Assembly: GCF_000308635.1 (NCBI RefSeq)
Contig: NZ_BAGD01000079.1
Coordinates: 1 to 52,482, forward strand
Source of the DNA: Nocardia otitidiscaviarum NBRC 14405
GTDB taxonomy: Bacteria > Actinomycetota > Actinomycetes > Mycobacteriales > Mycobacteriaceae
Length of the DNA: 52,482 nucleotides
Direction of reading: 5' to 3'
Below, piece after piece: positions 1-7,587 of the stretch. A program made the translations under genes and the position numbers. The notes below the pieces were generated by a model. It did no database searches. It was not told where the DNA came from and saw only the letters and a program-made list of their open reading frames with translations. How positions within the stretch are numbered: position 1 is the stretch's first letter; the number at the start of each line of letters is the position of its first letter.

Positions 1-155
1 GCTCACCGCTCGGGCCGCAACGGCTCCCGCAGCAGCGGATTGTCCAGCAAATACAGCTGGCCCACGGACAGATAGTTCGCGGCCCGCCACCAGGCGTCCA
101 CATCGCGCAGGCCGGGGGTGAGCGCACCGGGCTCACCGGCCAGCAGGGTCGTCAT
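1..155 (-). CDS. Phosphoketolase, N-terminal fragment with apparent frameshift at window edge
   Basis: The 50 residues from the ATG at 155 carry the N-terminal signature of xylulose-5-phosphate/fructose-6-phosphate phosphoketolase (DVDAWWRAANYLSVGQ, then YLLDNPLLREPLRPE). This thiamine-diphosphate enzyme splits a ketose phosphate into acetyl phosphate and an aldose phosphate. The frame meets TGA at 3-5, directly after LRPE, whereas family members run to about 800 residues. One extra base in the run just before the stop would reopen the frame, so this is either a real frameshift, a sequencing error or a pseudogene; only the next bases outside the window can decide. The start is 8 bp downstream of the universal stress protein stop with a purine-rich GGGGCGGGG before it, so the two are probably cotranscribed. 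Family identity is secure, integrity is not. Confidence 0.7.
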
Positions 156-163
156 CCCCGCCC

Positions 164-1090
164 CTACTTCACCGGGTGGACGACCATGACCGGGCAGGAC
201 GCGTGCTGCACCAGGGCGTGCGAGGTGGAGCCGAGCAGCAGACTGGTGAAACCGCCGCGCCCCCGGCTGCCGACCACGACCAGCTGGGCCGTGCGCGACC
301 ATTCGCGCAGCCGCCCGGCGGGATCGGTGGCGTAGACCTTGCGCGCCACCTCGACCTCGGGGTACTTCTCCTCCCATCCGGCCAACCGCTCGGCGAGAAT
401 CGCGTGCTCGGTGACGTCGAGATCGTCGGTGGACATCCACACCGGGTCCGCGCCCGCGAATTTGCCGCCCTTCCAGTCACTCCAGACATGGACCGCGACC
501 AGCTTCGCGCCCCGCTCGGCCGCCTCGGCGAAGGCCGCGCCGATGGCGGCCTCCCCCGCCGGGCTGCCGTCCACGCCCAGCACCACCGGACCGGAGGTGT
601 GGATGCGGTTGCCCGCCTCCGGATCGGTGCGCACCACGATCACCGATCCTTCGGCGTGCGCGGTCACCGCGAGCAGCGTCGACCCGAGATGACCGAAGGT
701 GCCGACGGTGCCGGTCGCGCCGAGCACCACCGCGTATGCGTCGGCGCTGTGCGCGATGAGCAGTTGGTCGGCGGAATCGGCCGACAGGTTCACGGTGATC
801 GGGACGTCGGGAGCCACCGTCTTCGCCACCTCTTCGGCGCGAGCGATGACCGCCTTGCCGTTGTCGCGCACCGTGTCGACGACCGCCGGTACCGAGACCT
901 CGTAGACGCCGAGCACATGGGTGAGGCCGACCAGGTCCATGCCGTGCAGGATGTGCAGCGGGCGCTCCCGCTCGGCGGCCAGCTCGGCCGCCCAGCGCAG
1001 GGCCGCGTCCGAACCCGCCGATCCGTCCACGCCCACGACCACCGGTGCGGAGACCAGATGGTGCGGATCCTCGAAGCGCTGCTGTGTCAT
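164..1090 (-). CDS. Universal stress protein, tandem UspA domains
   Basis: 308 residues with two UspA domains (about 15-155 and 165-305). Each opens with the ATP-binding Asp loop (VVVGVDGSAGSDAAL; VVLGVDGSPAGEAAI). The second ends with a clear nucleotide-binding G-x2-G-x9-G-S/T loop (VVGSRGRGGFTSLLLGSTS). Cytosolic and nucleotide-binding; the tandem architecture is that of the mycobacterial DosR-regulon stress proteins such as Rv2623. The start at 1090 is chosen because the Usp fold begins about 15 residues later, while the longer upstream extension in this frame has no domain. Followed 8 bp later by the phosphoketolase start. Two DevR-box-like sites lie about 100-160 bp upstream. The partner or ligand of this copy cannot be deduced. 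Confidence 0.93.
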   Translation of the reverse strand: MTQQRFEDPHHLVSAPVVVGVDGSAGSDAALRWAAELAAERERPLHILHGMDLVGLTHVLGVYEVSVPAVVDTVRDNGKAVIARAEEVAKTVAPDVPITVNLSADSADQLLIAHSADAYAVVLGATGTVGTFGHLGSTLLAVTAHAEGSVIVVRTDPEAGNRIHTSGPVVLGVDGSPAGEAAIGAAFAEAAERGAKLVAVHVWSDWKGGKFAGADPVWMSTDDLDVTEHAILAERLAGWEEKYPEVEVARKVYATDPAGRLREWSRTAQLVVVGSRGRGGFTSLLLGSTSHALVQHASCPVMVVHPVK

Positions 1091-1188
1091 GGCGACCTCC
1101 CGTACTGGGTTGACGGTGCCCGGCCGGGCACTCACCCTCACGGTAGAAATCGGCACCCGCCACCGGATGCTGCCGATCGTCACCGGCT

Positions 1189-1248
1189 GCCGGGACCGAA
1201 GCCACTGCCGGAGGGCACTTCTCGCAGCTCCGGGCCTCGGGTCCCGAA
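1189..1248 (-). promoter_or_regulatory. Two DevR/DosR-box-like sites upstream of the universal stress gene
   Basis: The 20-mer at 1229-1248 (TCCGGGCCTCGGGTCCCGAA) matches the mycobacterial DosR consensus TTSGGGACTWWAGTCCCSAA at about 15 of 20 positions, including a perfect right half. A weaker partner at 1189-1208 keeps the CGGGAC half. Their start positions are 40 bp apart, resembling the paired primary/secondary sites of known DosR promoters. They sit 99-158 bp before the stress-protein start, which fits an activator. The match was made by eye; binding is inferred. Confidence 0.5.
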
Positions 1249-1325
1249 CCCGCGTGACCTTGGTCCCGTCCGCCGGGGCCGCACGCCCCTCACGACGGCG
1301 GCGCGTGGCGCGAAAGCTTGCCGGC

Positions 1326-1544
1326 ATGCGAACCGACTCGTCGCCCGATGACGCGATTCTCGCCGTCCCCGCCATGGCGGTGGGCATCGTCATGCTGACC
1401 GTGGCCCTGGCCACCGCGCCCCTGCTACCGGGTTGGGCCGACGATTACGGCACCATACTCGTAGCGCTGGCGGTGGCCGAGTACCTCACGGCGGCGACGG
1501 CCTCGGTGTGGTGGGGATGCCGCGCCCTGTGTGCCGCTCGGTAG
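1326..1544 (+). CDS. Small two-helix membrane protein, hypothetical
   Basis: 72 residues from the ATG at 1326. Two hydrophobic segments (about 11-33 and 43-65) flank a short polar turn (GWADDYG), and a basic, Cys-containing tail ends the protein (WWGCRALCAAR). No family recognised. It lies between the divergent stress-protein gene and devR, in the same direction as devR, and its upstream DNA contains the DevR-like sites, so it could share that control in the opposite direction. The predicted helices and codon use support a real gene; no Shine-Dalgarno is obvious. Confidence 0.55.
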   Translation: MRTDSSPDDAILAVPAMAVGIVMLTVALATAPLLPGWADDYGTILVALAVAEYLTAATASVWWGCRALCAAR

Positions 1545-1592
1545 CCGGTGCGGCGCGCCGCGACGTCCGAAATGCCCATGGACCACGTCGGA

Positions 1593-1612
1593 ATAGGGAC
1601 TTTGGACCATCG
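1593..1612 (+). promoter_or_regulatory. DevR/DosR-box-like site upstream of devR
   Basis: The core GGGACTTTGGACC at 1596-1608 matches the GGGACTWWAGTCC centre of the DosR consensus closely, with poorer outer positions. It lies 61 bp before the devR start, the usual distance for autoactivation in mycobacteria. Functional assignment is inference from the motif and position. Confidence 0.55.
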
Positions 1613-1672
1613 CTGCGCCCCGCGCTCCCGCGTATGTTTGTTCGCATTACTCACCACAGATCGGATGCCGCC

Positions 1673-2329
1673 ATGATCAAGGTGTTTCTCGTCGACGACC
1701 ACGAGATCGTTCGCCGGGGACTCGTCGACCTCCTCGAGGGGGATCCGGAACTCTCGGTGGTCGGCGAGGCCGGGGACGTCGCGCAGGCCCTGGCCCGGAT
1801 TCCCGCGCTGCGACCGGATGTCGCCGTGCTCGATGTTCGCCTGCCCGACGGCAACGGCATCGAACTCTGCCGCGAGCTGCTCTCGCGACTCGACGATCTG
1901 CGCTGCCTGATCCTCACCTCGTTCACCGACGAACAGGCCATGATGGACGCTATCCTGGCCGGTGCCAGCGGCTACGTGGTCAAGGACATCAAGGGCATGG
2001 AATTGGCGAAGGCCATCAAGGAGGTCGGCTCGGGCCGATCCCTGCTGGACAACCGGGCCGCCGCCGCGCTCATGGAGCGGCTGCGGCGCAGCACCCAGCC
2101 CGACGGTCCGCTCGCCGGGCTCACCGAACAGGAACGCCGACTGCTCGATCTGCTCGGTGACGGCCTGACCAACCGGCAGATCGCCGAACGCATGTACCTG
2201 GCCGAGAAAACCGTGAAGAACTACGTCTCGCGACTGCTGGCCAAGCTCGGCATGGAACGCCGCACCCAGGCCGCGGTACTGGCCTCCAAACTGCGCTCCG
2301 GGTCCGCCGCGACGCAGCAGGATGGGTGA
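1673..2329 (+). CDS. devR: Response regulator DevR/DosR, NarL/FixJ family
   Basis: 218 residues: receiver domain (1-120) and LuxR-type helix-turn-helix (about 148-205). Numbering matches M. tuberculosis DevR almost exactly: acidic pocket D8/D9, phospho-acceptor D54, T82 and K104 in the receiver, and DNA-contact residues K179, K182 and N183 in the recognition helix (AEKTVKNYVSRLLAKLG). T198 is kept and the second kinase site position 205 is Ser. It activates hypoxia/NO dormancy genes in mycobacteria. The stop overlaps the sensor kinase start by 8 bp, so translation is probably coupled. A DevR-like box lies upstream, suggesting autoregulation. All functional residues are intact, in contrast to the neighbouring kinase. 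Confidence 0.93.
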   Translation: MIKVFLVDDHEIVRRGLVDLLEGDPELSVVGEAGDVAQALARIPALRPDVAVLDVRLPDGNGIELCRELLSRLDDLRCLILTSFTDEQAMMDAILAGASGYVVKDIKGMELAKAIKEVGSGRSLLDNRAAAALMERLRRSTQPDGPLAGLTEQERRLLDLLGDGLTNRQIAERMYLAEKTVKNYVSRLLAKLGMERRTQAAVLASKLRSGSAATQQDG

Positions 2330-4037
2330 TCCCGAGACCGGTTCGCACTCGGTGCGCGAGGCACTCTCGCAGCTGCGGCTGCGGGAGCTGCTGGCCGAGG
2401 TCAGGGACCGGGTCGAGCAGATCATCGACCGCCGGGACCGGATCGACGGCCTGGTCGAGGCCATGCTGGCCGTCACCTCCGGACTGGATCTCGACCACAC
2501 CCTGCACACCATCGTGCACACCGCCATCGAACTGGTGGACGCCCGGTACGGCGCGCTCGGGGTGCGCGGGCCGGATCGGCGACTGAGCCGGTTCGTCTTC
2601 GAGGGCGTCGACGAGGCGACCGGGCGGCGGATCGGCGATCATCCGTCGGGTCACGGCGTCCTCGGCCTGCTGATGAGCGAGGCCACGCCCATTCGCCTCA
2701 TGAACATCGCCGATCATGCCGCCTCCGTGGGCTTTCCGGAGCACCATCCGCCGATGCGCGCCTTTCTCGGTGTGCCGGTGCGGATTCGGGACGAGATCTT
2801 CGGCAACCTCTATCTGGCCGAGAAGCACGGCGGGCTGCCCTTCACCGAGGACGACGAGGTGATCGTGCAGGCCCTGGCCGCGGCGGCGGGCACCGCCATC
2901 GACAATGCGCGGCTCTACGCGTCGGCGCACGCCCGGCAGGCGTGGATCGAGGCGATCCGCGACATCTCCACCGAATTGCTGGCGGGCACCGCGCCCGACA
3001 CGGTGTTGGCGCAGGTGGTCGAACGTCTTCGCGCACTGACCGAATCGGAGCGGGCGTTCGTCGCCCTGGCCGACGATCCGGAGCTGCCGCCGGAGGAGAT
3101 CACCGAACTGCGCATCGCACAGTGGTGCGGCACCGGCTCCGACCCCGGCCACCGCATCGTGACGCTGTCGGGCACCGCGATCGGCGACGCCTTCCATCGC
3201 CGCGGCACCCGACGTTTCGCCGATCTCGTCGGCGTGGAGCTGGGCAAGCCGATCAGCGGGGCCGGACCGGCCCTGCTCGTGCCACTGCACGCGCACGGCT
3301 CGACATTCGGTGTGCTGGTGACGACGCGCGCCAGCGGATCCGCGCCCTACTCCGACGAAATCCTGGAACTGACGGCGGGTTTCGCCGATCAGGCCGCACT
3401 GGCCATCCAGTTGGCCGCGGCACAACGGCGGGTGCGGCAGTTGGATGTGCTCACCGACCGCGACCGCATCGCCCGCGATCTGCACGATCACGTCATCCAG
3501 CGGCTGTTCGCCGTCGGGCTGGCGCTGGAGGGGACGGTGGCGCGGGCGCACACCGACGAGGTGCGGCAGCGCCTGTCGGATGTGGTCGGCGATCTCCAGG
3601 ACGTGGTGCAGGAGATCCGCACCTCCATCTTCGATCTGCACGGCGGCGATCCGCGCAGTGTGCGCTTGCGCCAACGGCTGGCGCGGGCCGTCGAAGCGCA
3701 CACCGCGTCCACCGACATCCGAGCCTCACTCCGGGTCAGCGGACCGCTGTCGGTGATCGGCGCGGAACTGGCCGACCAGGCCGAGGCGGTGGTGCGGCGG
3801 GCGGTGGGCCATGCGGTGCGGCAGTCCGGAGTGGGCGCGGTGACCGTGCGGGTGGACGTCGCCGACGAACTCACCATCGCGATATTCGGCGACGGAAACG
3901 GGATCGCGGGCGACAGCACGCCGGACGAGCTGCACGATTTCGAACTCCGGGCACGTCGAGCGGGCGGCGGTTTCGAAATCGCCGCCACCGCGCAGGGCGA
4001 CGGAACCCGGCTGGTCTGGTCGGTGCCGCTGCGCTGA
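2322..4037 (+). CDS. devS: DevS/DosS-type GAF-GAF sensor with degenerate ATPase domain
   Basis: 571 residues, about the length of DosS. GAF-A (about 45-195) retains the haem-pocket region GFPEHHPPMRAFLGVPVRIR, with H141/H142 aligning to the proximal-His segment (DosS H149). GAF-B spans about 215-365. The dimerisation helix has an intact acceptor motif DRIARDLHDHVIQRLFAVGL with H388. The catalytic domain is abnormal: where DosS has REAVSNAVRHA this protein has RRAVGHAVRQS (N-box Glu to R493, Asn to H497); the G1 box DNGRG is replaced by GDGNG (Asp to G523); and the G2 GxGL segment reads DELHDF. These residues hold ATP-Mg, so autophosphorylation is doubtful. It may act as a redox/gas-responsive phosphatase or phosphotransfer partner for DevR. 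Confidence 0.88.
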   Translation: MGDPETGSHSVREALSQLRLRELLAEVRDRVEQIIDRRDRIDGLVEAMLAVTSGLDLDHTLHTIVHTAIELVDARYGALGVRGPDRRLSRFVFEGVDEATGRRIGDHPSGHGVLGLLMSEATPIRLMNIADHAASVGFPEHHPPMRAFLGVPVRIRDEIFGNLYLAEKHGGLPFTEDDEVIVQALAAAAGTAIDNARLYASAHARQAWIEAIRDISTELLAGTAPDTVLAQVVERLRALTESERAFVALADDPELPPEEITELRIAQWCGTGSDPGHRIVTLSGTAIGDAFHRRGTRRFADLVGVELGKPISGAGPALLVPLHAHGSTFGVLVTTRASGSAPYSDEILELTAGFADQAALAIQLAAAQRRVRQLDVLTDRDRIARDLHDHVIQRLFAVGLALEGTVARAHTDEVRQRLSDVVGDLQDVVQEIRTSIFDLHGGDPRSVRLRQRLARAVEAHTASTDIRASLRVSGPLSVIGAELADQAEAVVRRAVGHAVRQSGVGAVTVRVDVADELTIAIFGDGNGIAGDSTPDELHDFELRARRAGGGFEIAATAQGDGTRLVWSVPLR

Positions 4038-4194
4038 GTCCAATCCCCTGCACCGAGTCCGTTCCCACAACGACGAGCTCGACCGCACTACGCCGAGCTC
4101 GATCCCGCTGCGCAGAGCTCGATCCCCCTGCGCTGAGCTCGATCCCCCTGCGCTGAGCTCGATCCCGCTGCGCTGAGTACGATCCCCCTACGCT
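4036..4194. repeat. 20-bp tandem repeat, about eight units, starting at the devS stop codon
   Basis: Units of 20 bp (19 in the first) begin at 4036, 4055, 4075, 4095, 4115, 4135, 4155 and 4175. The consensus is GAGCTCGATCCCCCTGCGCT. The 4115 and 4135 units are identical and divergence grows towards the devS end. The unit resembles the last codons plus stop of devS (CTGCGCTGAG), as if the array grew from the gene end. It fills the gap between convergent genes. Each unit contains a SacI-like GAGCTC palindrome, so transcripts from either side could pair. Directly visible; function unknown. Confidence 0.95.
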
Positions 4195-4240
4195 GAAACC
4201 GGCCCGCCGGAAAGCGCGCCGGTCCGGCGCGCTCCCCTCC

Positions 4241-5137
4241 TCAGCCTTCGCGAACCACCAGTACCGGGCAGGGGGCCAGGTGCAGCAGGGCGGTGCTGGT
4301 CGAACCCAGGTTCATCCCCGCGAAACCGCCGCGGCCGCGCGTGCCCACCACGACGAGTTGCGCGCCGTCGGCGTACTCGAGCAGGGCCCGGACCGGGGTG
4401 TCCCGAGCCACCACCCGCTGCACCTCGACCTCGGGGAACCGCTCGCCGAATCCGGCCAGGCATTCGGCGAGGACGGCGTCCTCGGTCTCCTGAATGCCTT
4501 CCCACGGGATGACGGGCAGGTCGTGGCCGGTGTCGTCGCTCCAGGCGTGCACCGCCACCAGGCCGACCTTGCGCCGCGAGGCCATCTCGAAGGCCATGGC
4601 CACCGCGGGCATGCTGTTCTCGCTGCCGTCCACGCCGACCACGATCGGGCGGTGCGCGGCGGTCGGATCGGTCTCCTCCGGCATGGCGGGGACGACCACG
4701 ACCGGGCAGTGCGCGTGCCGGGTGAGCGAGGTGCTCACCGATCCCAGCACCGCGCGGCGCAGCGCGCCGCGACCGCGATTGCCCAGCACGACCAACCGCG
4801 CGCCGCGCGACCGGGCGATGAGCGTGGTGGTGATGGGCTCGAAGATCAGTTCGGTGGTGACGGTGAGATCGCCGGGCGCGGTGTGCCGCGCGATGGCGGC
4901 GGCCTCGCTGAGCACCCGATTCCCGTCCTCGCGCACCCAGGCCAGTTCCGCCGCTCCGAGCGAGGTGACGGGCACCTTGGAGACCGGGATGGCGTACGAG
5001 GTGATGATGTGCAGCGGGCAGCCGCGCAGATCCGCCTCCGCCGCCGCCCAGCCGACCGCCTGGTAGGAGATCGCCGAGCCGTCGACGGCGGCCAGGATGG
5101 GCGCGGGTCGTGATGCCTCGTGCGCGGTGTCGGCCAT
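4241..5137 (-). CDS. Universal stress protein, tandem UspA domains
   Basis: 298 residues with two Usp domains (about 12-150, 160-297). Both carry an opening Asp loop (ILAAVDGSAISYQAV; IVVGVDGSENSMPAV) and a C-terminal nucleotide loop (VLGNRGRGALRRAVLGSVS; VVGTRGRGGFAGMNLGSTS). It is clearly paralogous to the gene ending at 164 but not a recent duplicate. It lies 68 bp downstream of the SulP transporter on the same strand and converges on devS across the 20-bp repeat array. The pairing of a stress protein with an anion transporter near DevRS suggests a role in hypoxic or stationary survival; that is inference from context. Confidence 0.93.
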   Translation of the reverse strand: MADTAHEASRPAPILAAVDGSAISYQAVGWAAAEADLRGCPLHIITSYAIPVSKVPVTSLGAAELAWVREDGNRVLSEAAAIARHTAPGDLTVTTELIFEPITTTLIARSRGARLVVLGNRGRGALRRAVLGSVSTSLTRHAHCPVVVVPAMPEETDPTAAHRPIVVGVDGSENSMPAVAMAFEMASRRKVGLVAVHAWSDDTGHDLPVIPWEGIQETEDAVLAECLAGFGERFPEVEVQRVVARDTPVRALLEYADGAQLVVVGTRGRGGFAGMNLGSTSTALLHLAPCPVLVVREG

Positions 5138-5205
5138 GTTTCCTCCCGTGGTCGGTTGTTACACCCAGCATGCCCGGCGAGCCGGGCTGGCCCCAGGGAA
5201 CAAGG

Positions 5206-6924
5206 TCATTCGGGTCCGGGGTCGTCCGGCCTCGTGGCCCCGGTCGCGGCCCGGTACGCCTCCAGGGCGGTCGGCAGGGTCGGGAAGAGCCGGTCCGCGC
5301 CGACCCGGTCGACCAGGCCCGCGGCGTCCAGGGCGTCACGCAGATCCTGTTTCACCCGCGCCATGGCGAAAACGATGCCGCGCGAATCCAATTCGGCGCG
5401 CAACTGGTCGACCGCGTCGAGCGCGGTCAGGTCGACCTCCACATTGGCCTCGGCCTTCAGCACGAACCATCGCACCGGTGCGTCCCGGCCCAGCAGCTCC
5501 ACCGACTCCAGCGCCCGGGTCCGGAAGTCCTCGGCATTGGCGAAGCACAGCGGTGCGTCGTAGCGGTAGATCACCAGTCCGGGAACGGGTTTCGCCTCCG
5601 GATAGTCGTCAATGTCGTGCATGCCCGCCAGACCGGGCACGAAGCCGAGGATGGCGTCGTGGGCGCGGGCCACGCGCCGCAGCAGATCCAGAATGGACAG
5701 CGCGATGGCGATGCCGATCCCGTAGAGGACGCCGAAGATCAGCACCGCGGCGGTGGTGCCCAGGGCCAGCACCAGCTCACTGCGCCGGAAGCGGGCGAAC
5801 CGCCGGAATTCCGGGAGGTCGATCAGGCGCAGCGCCGCGAACACCACGAGCGCGCCGAGTGCGGCGGTCGGGAACTCGGCGAGGATTCCGCGCGCGCCGA
5901 ACAGCACGATCAGCACCGCGGCCAGGGCCACCAGCGAGTACGCCTGGGTCCGCGCGCCCGCGAGATCGGCGATGGTGGTGCGCGACGCGCTACAGCTGAC
6001 CGGGAAACCGTGCATCACCCCGGCGGCCAGATTGGTCGCCCCCATCGCCCCGAGTTCCCGGTTGGCGTCGACCCGCTGACCGTGCCGACCGGCGAAAGCC
6101 CGTGCGGTGAGGGCATTGTCGGAGAATCCCACCAGGGCGATACCGATGGCGGGCAACACCAGCTGGGTGAGGTCCGCGGCCGCCACCCCGGCCACGCCGG
6201 GCACCGGAACACCGGGTGGGATCGCGCCCACCACCCCGATGCCGTGCTCGCTCAGCGAAAACACCGCCACCACCACCGATGCCGCCAGCACCGCCAGCAG
6301 CGGCCCGGGCGCACGCGGCGCCCAGCGGCCGATGAGCAGCAGGGCCGACAGCACCACCGCGGCCAGGATCGTTGTCGGCCAGTGCAGATCGGAGAGGTTC
6401 GCGACGAAGGAGCGCAGCTGGCCCGGAATGGTCTCCCCGTCGACCCGTACCCCCGTCACCTTGCCGAGCTGACTGGCGATCATGATGCCCGCCGTGCCCG
6501 CGAGGTAGCCCACCAGCACCGGTTTGGACAGCAGATCGGCGAGCACCCCGAACCGCGCCAGCGATCCCACGAGGCAGATCACGCCCACCAGCAGCGCCAG
6601 CATCGCCGCCAGCGCCGCGTACCGGCCCGCGTCACCCGCCGCCAGCGGGGCCAGCGCCACGGCGGTGAGCAGTGCGGTGGTGGATTCCGGTCCCACCGAC
6701 AGCTGCCGCGAGGTGCCGAGGAAGACGTAGACGGCGAGCGGACCGAGTATCGCCCACAGTCCGGTCACCGGCGGCAGCCCGGCCACCGTCGCGTACGCCA
6801 TGACCTGCGGGACCAGATAGGCCGCCACGGTCACCCCGGCCACCACGTCGGGGCGCAGCCAGGCGCGCTGGTATCCGCGGAACTGCTCGAGCCCCGGGAG
6901 GAAACGCGCCGGACCGTTGATCAT
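5206..6924 (-). CDS. SulP family anion transporter with STAS domain
   Basis: 572 residues. The N-terminal two thirds are a multi-helix SulP core, opening with the family signature (WLRPDVVAGVTVAAYLVPQV, then AYATVAGLPPVTGLWA) and continuing through roughly 12 membrane segments. A cytoplasmic STAS domain follows (about 445-560, starting around KPVPGLVIYRYDAPLCFANA). SulP proteins carry sulfate, bicarbonate or dicarboxylates; the substrate cannot be told from sequence. Start ATG at 6924 places the first conserved motif at residue 22, normal for the family. The STAS Ser/Thr phosphorylation region reads LDAVDQL. Followed by a universal stress gene in the same direction. Confidence 0.92.
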   Translation of the reverse strand: MINGPARFLPGLEQFRGYQRAWLRPDVVAGVTVAAYLVPQVMAYATVAGLPPVTGLWAILGPLAVYVFLGTSRQLSVGPESTTALLTAVALAPLAAGDAGRYAALAAMLALLVGVICLVGSLARFGVLADLLSKPVLVGYLAGTAGIMIASQLGKVTGVRVDGETIPGQLRSFVANLSDLHWPTTILAAVVLSALLLIGRWAPRAPGPLLAVLAASVVVAVFSLSEHGIGVVGAIPPGVPVPGVAGVAAADLTQLVLPAIGIALVGFSDNALTARAFAGRHGQRVDANRELGAMGATNLAAGVMHGFPVSCSASRTTIADLAGARTQAYSLVALAAVLIVLFGARGILAEFPTAALGALVVFAALRLIDLPEFRRFARFRRSELVLALGTTAAVLIFGVLYGIGIAIALSILDLLRRVARAHDAILGFVPGLAGMHDIDDYPEAKPVPGLVIYRYDAPLCFANAEDFRTRALESVELLGRDAPVRWFVLKAEANVEVDLTALDAVDQLRAELDSRGIVFAMARVKQDLRDALDAAGLVDRVGADRLFPTLPTALEAYRAATGATRPDDPGPE

Positions 6925-7014
6925 CAGGGTCCGACAGTACCGCGCGGCGCGCCCACCCGTCCCGTGTGCGCGGAAGGTGTTTCCGCGTCGCCGGTTCGGG
7001 CGCGATCGACGGGC

Positions 7015-7338
7015 TCAGTGCCGATTCCGACCGTCCCCGTCGGCCGGGGCGGTGTGGTCGCGGGCCAGACCCACCATGGCCAGCCCGGCCTCCCGGATCA
7101 CGGTGTCGAGCTCGTCGAGAATGTCGGCCACGGTCCGCCCGGCCGCGTCCAGCCGCTCGGCGGTGACGTCGGGACGGCCCAGTTCGGATCGCACCGCGTG
7201 CAGGCGCAGTCCGATGTCGAACATCCGCCGCACGAGTCGGTCGTTGGCGTCCGCATACGCGGCCTGACTGTCGGCCAGCCGCGCCGGATCGAACTCCCCG
7301 GACAGTGGCGGTGGGATCGGGAGGGCGGCATCGGCCAT
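7015..7338 (-). CDS. Small helical protein resembling an orphan DevS dimerisation domain
   Basis: 107 residues from ATG 7338. Residues 31-90 align with the histidine-kinase dimerisation helices of the DevS in this window: NDRLVRRMFDIGLRLH matches HDHVIQRLFAVGLALE, and LDTVIREAGLAMVGL matches LQDVVQEIRTSIFDL. The acceptor His is replaced by Asn (N32) and there is no ATPase domain or sensor. It is therefore predicted to be a dimeric four-helix protein without kinase activity that might pair with DevS-type kinases or DevR. Divergent from the PNPOx-fold gene at 7588. The homology is a by-eye helical match; an independent small helical family remains possible. Confidence 0.7.
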   Translation of the reverse strand: MADAALPIPPPLSGEFDPARLADSQAAYADANDRLVRRMFDIGLRLHAVRSELGRPDVTAERLDAAGRTVADILDELDTVIREAGLAMVGLARDHTAPADGDGRNRH

Positions 7339-7587
7339 CTCGACTCCTGGGTCGCGAGCGGGATCCCCCAGCCGCGCCGCGGGACTCGGGAAAACGTCAC
7401 GAGTATCGTACGCTGTCACCGTCTCGGACAGATGGAGTCTCGAAACGCAATTTCTTTCGCGCGCAATGAAAATCATGCGTTTCGCCAATTTCCGGATCGG
7501 GTACGCCACAGTCCCGGGAAACGTGGAATACTTCGTGTCCCAGCAAGAATGCGTTCGCAGTTCGATGGCCGACAGAGTTTGTGGGGT
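7339..7587. promoter_or_regulatory. Divergent promoter region with DevR half-site-like motifs
   Basis: This 249-bp region separates two divergent genes. It is locally AT-richer around 7440-7500. CGGGACTCGGG around 7380-7390 and ACAGTCCCGGGAA at 7509-7521 resemble left and right halves of the DevR box, but no full 20-bp palindrome with correct spacing is present. The right half sits about 75 bp before the PNPOx start. DevR control is therefore only a possibility. Confidence 0.3.

Noticed and set aside
6925..7014. Possible DevR box before sulP (AGGGTCCGACAGTACC)
   Set aside because: The two halves are out of register by one base and the core mismatches at most positions.
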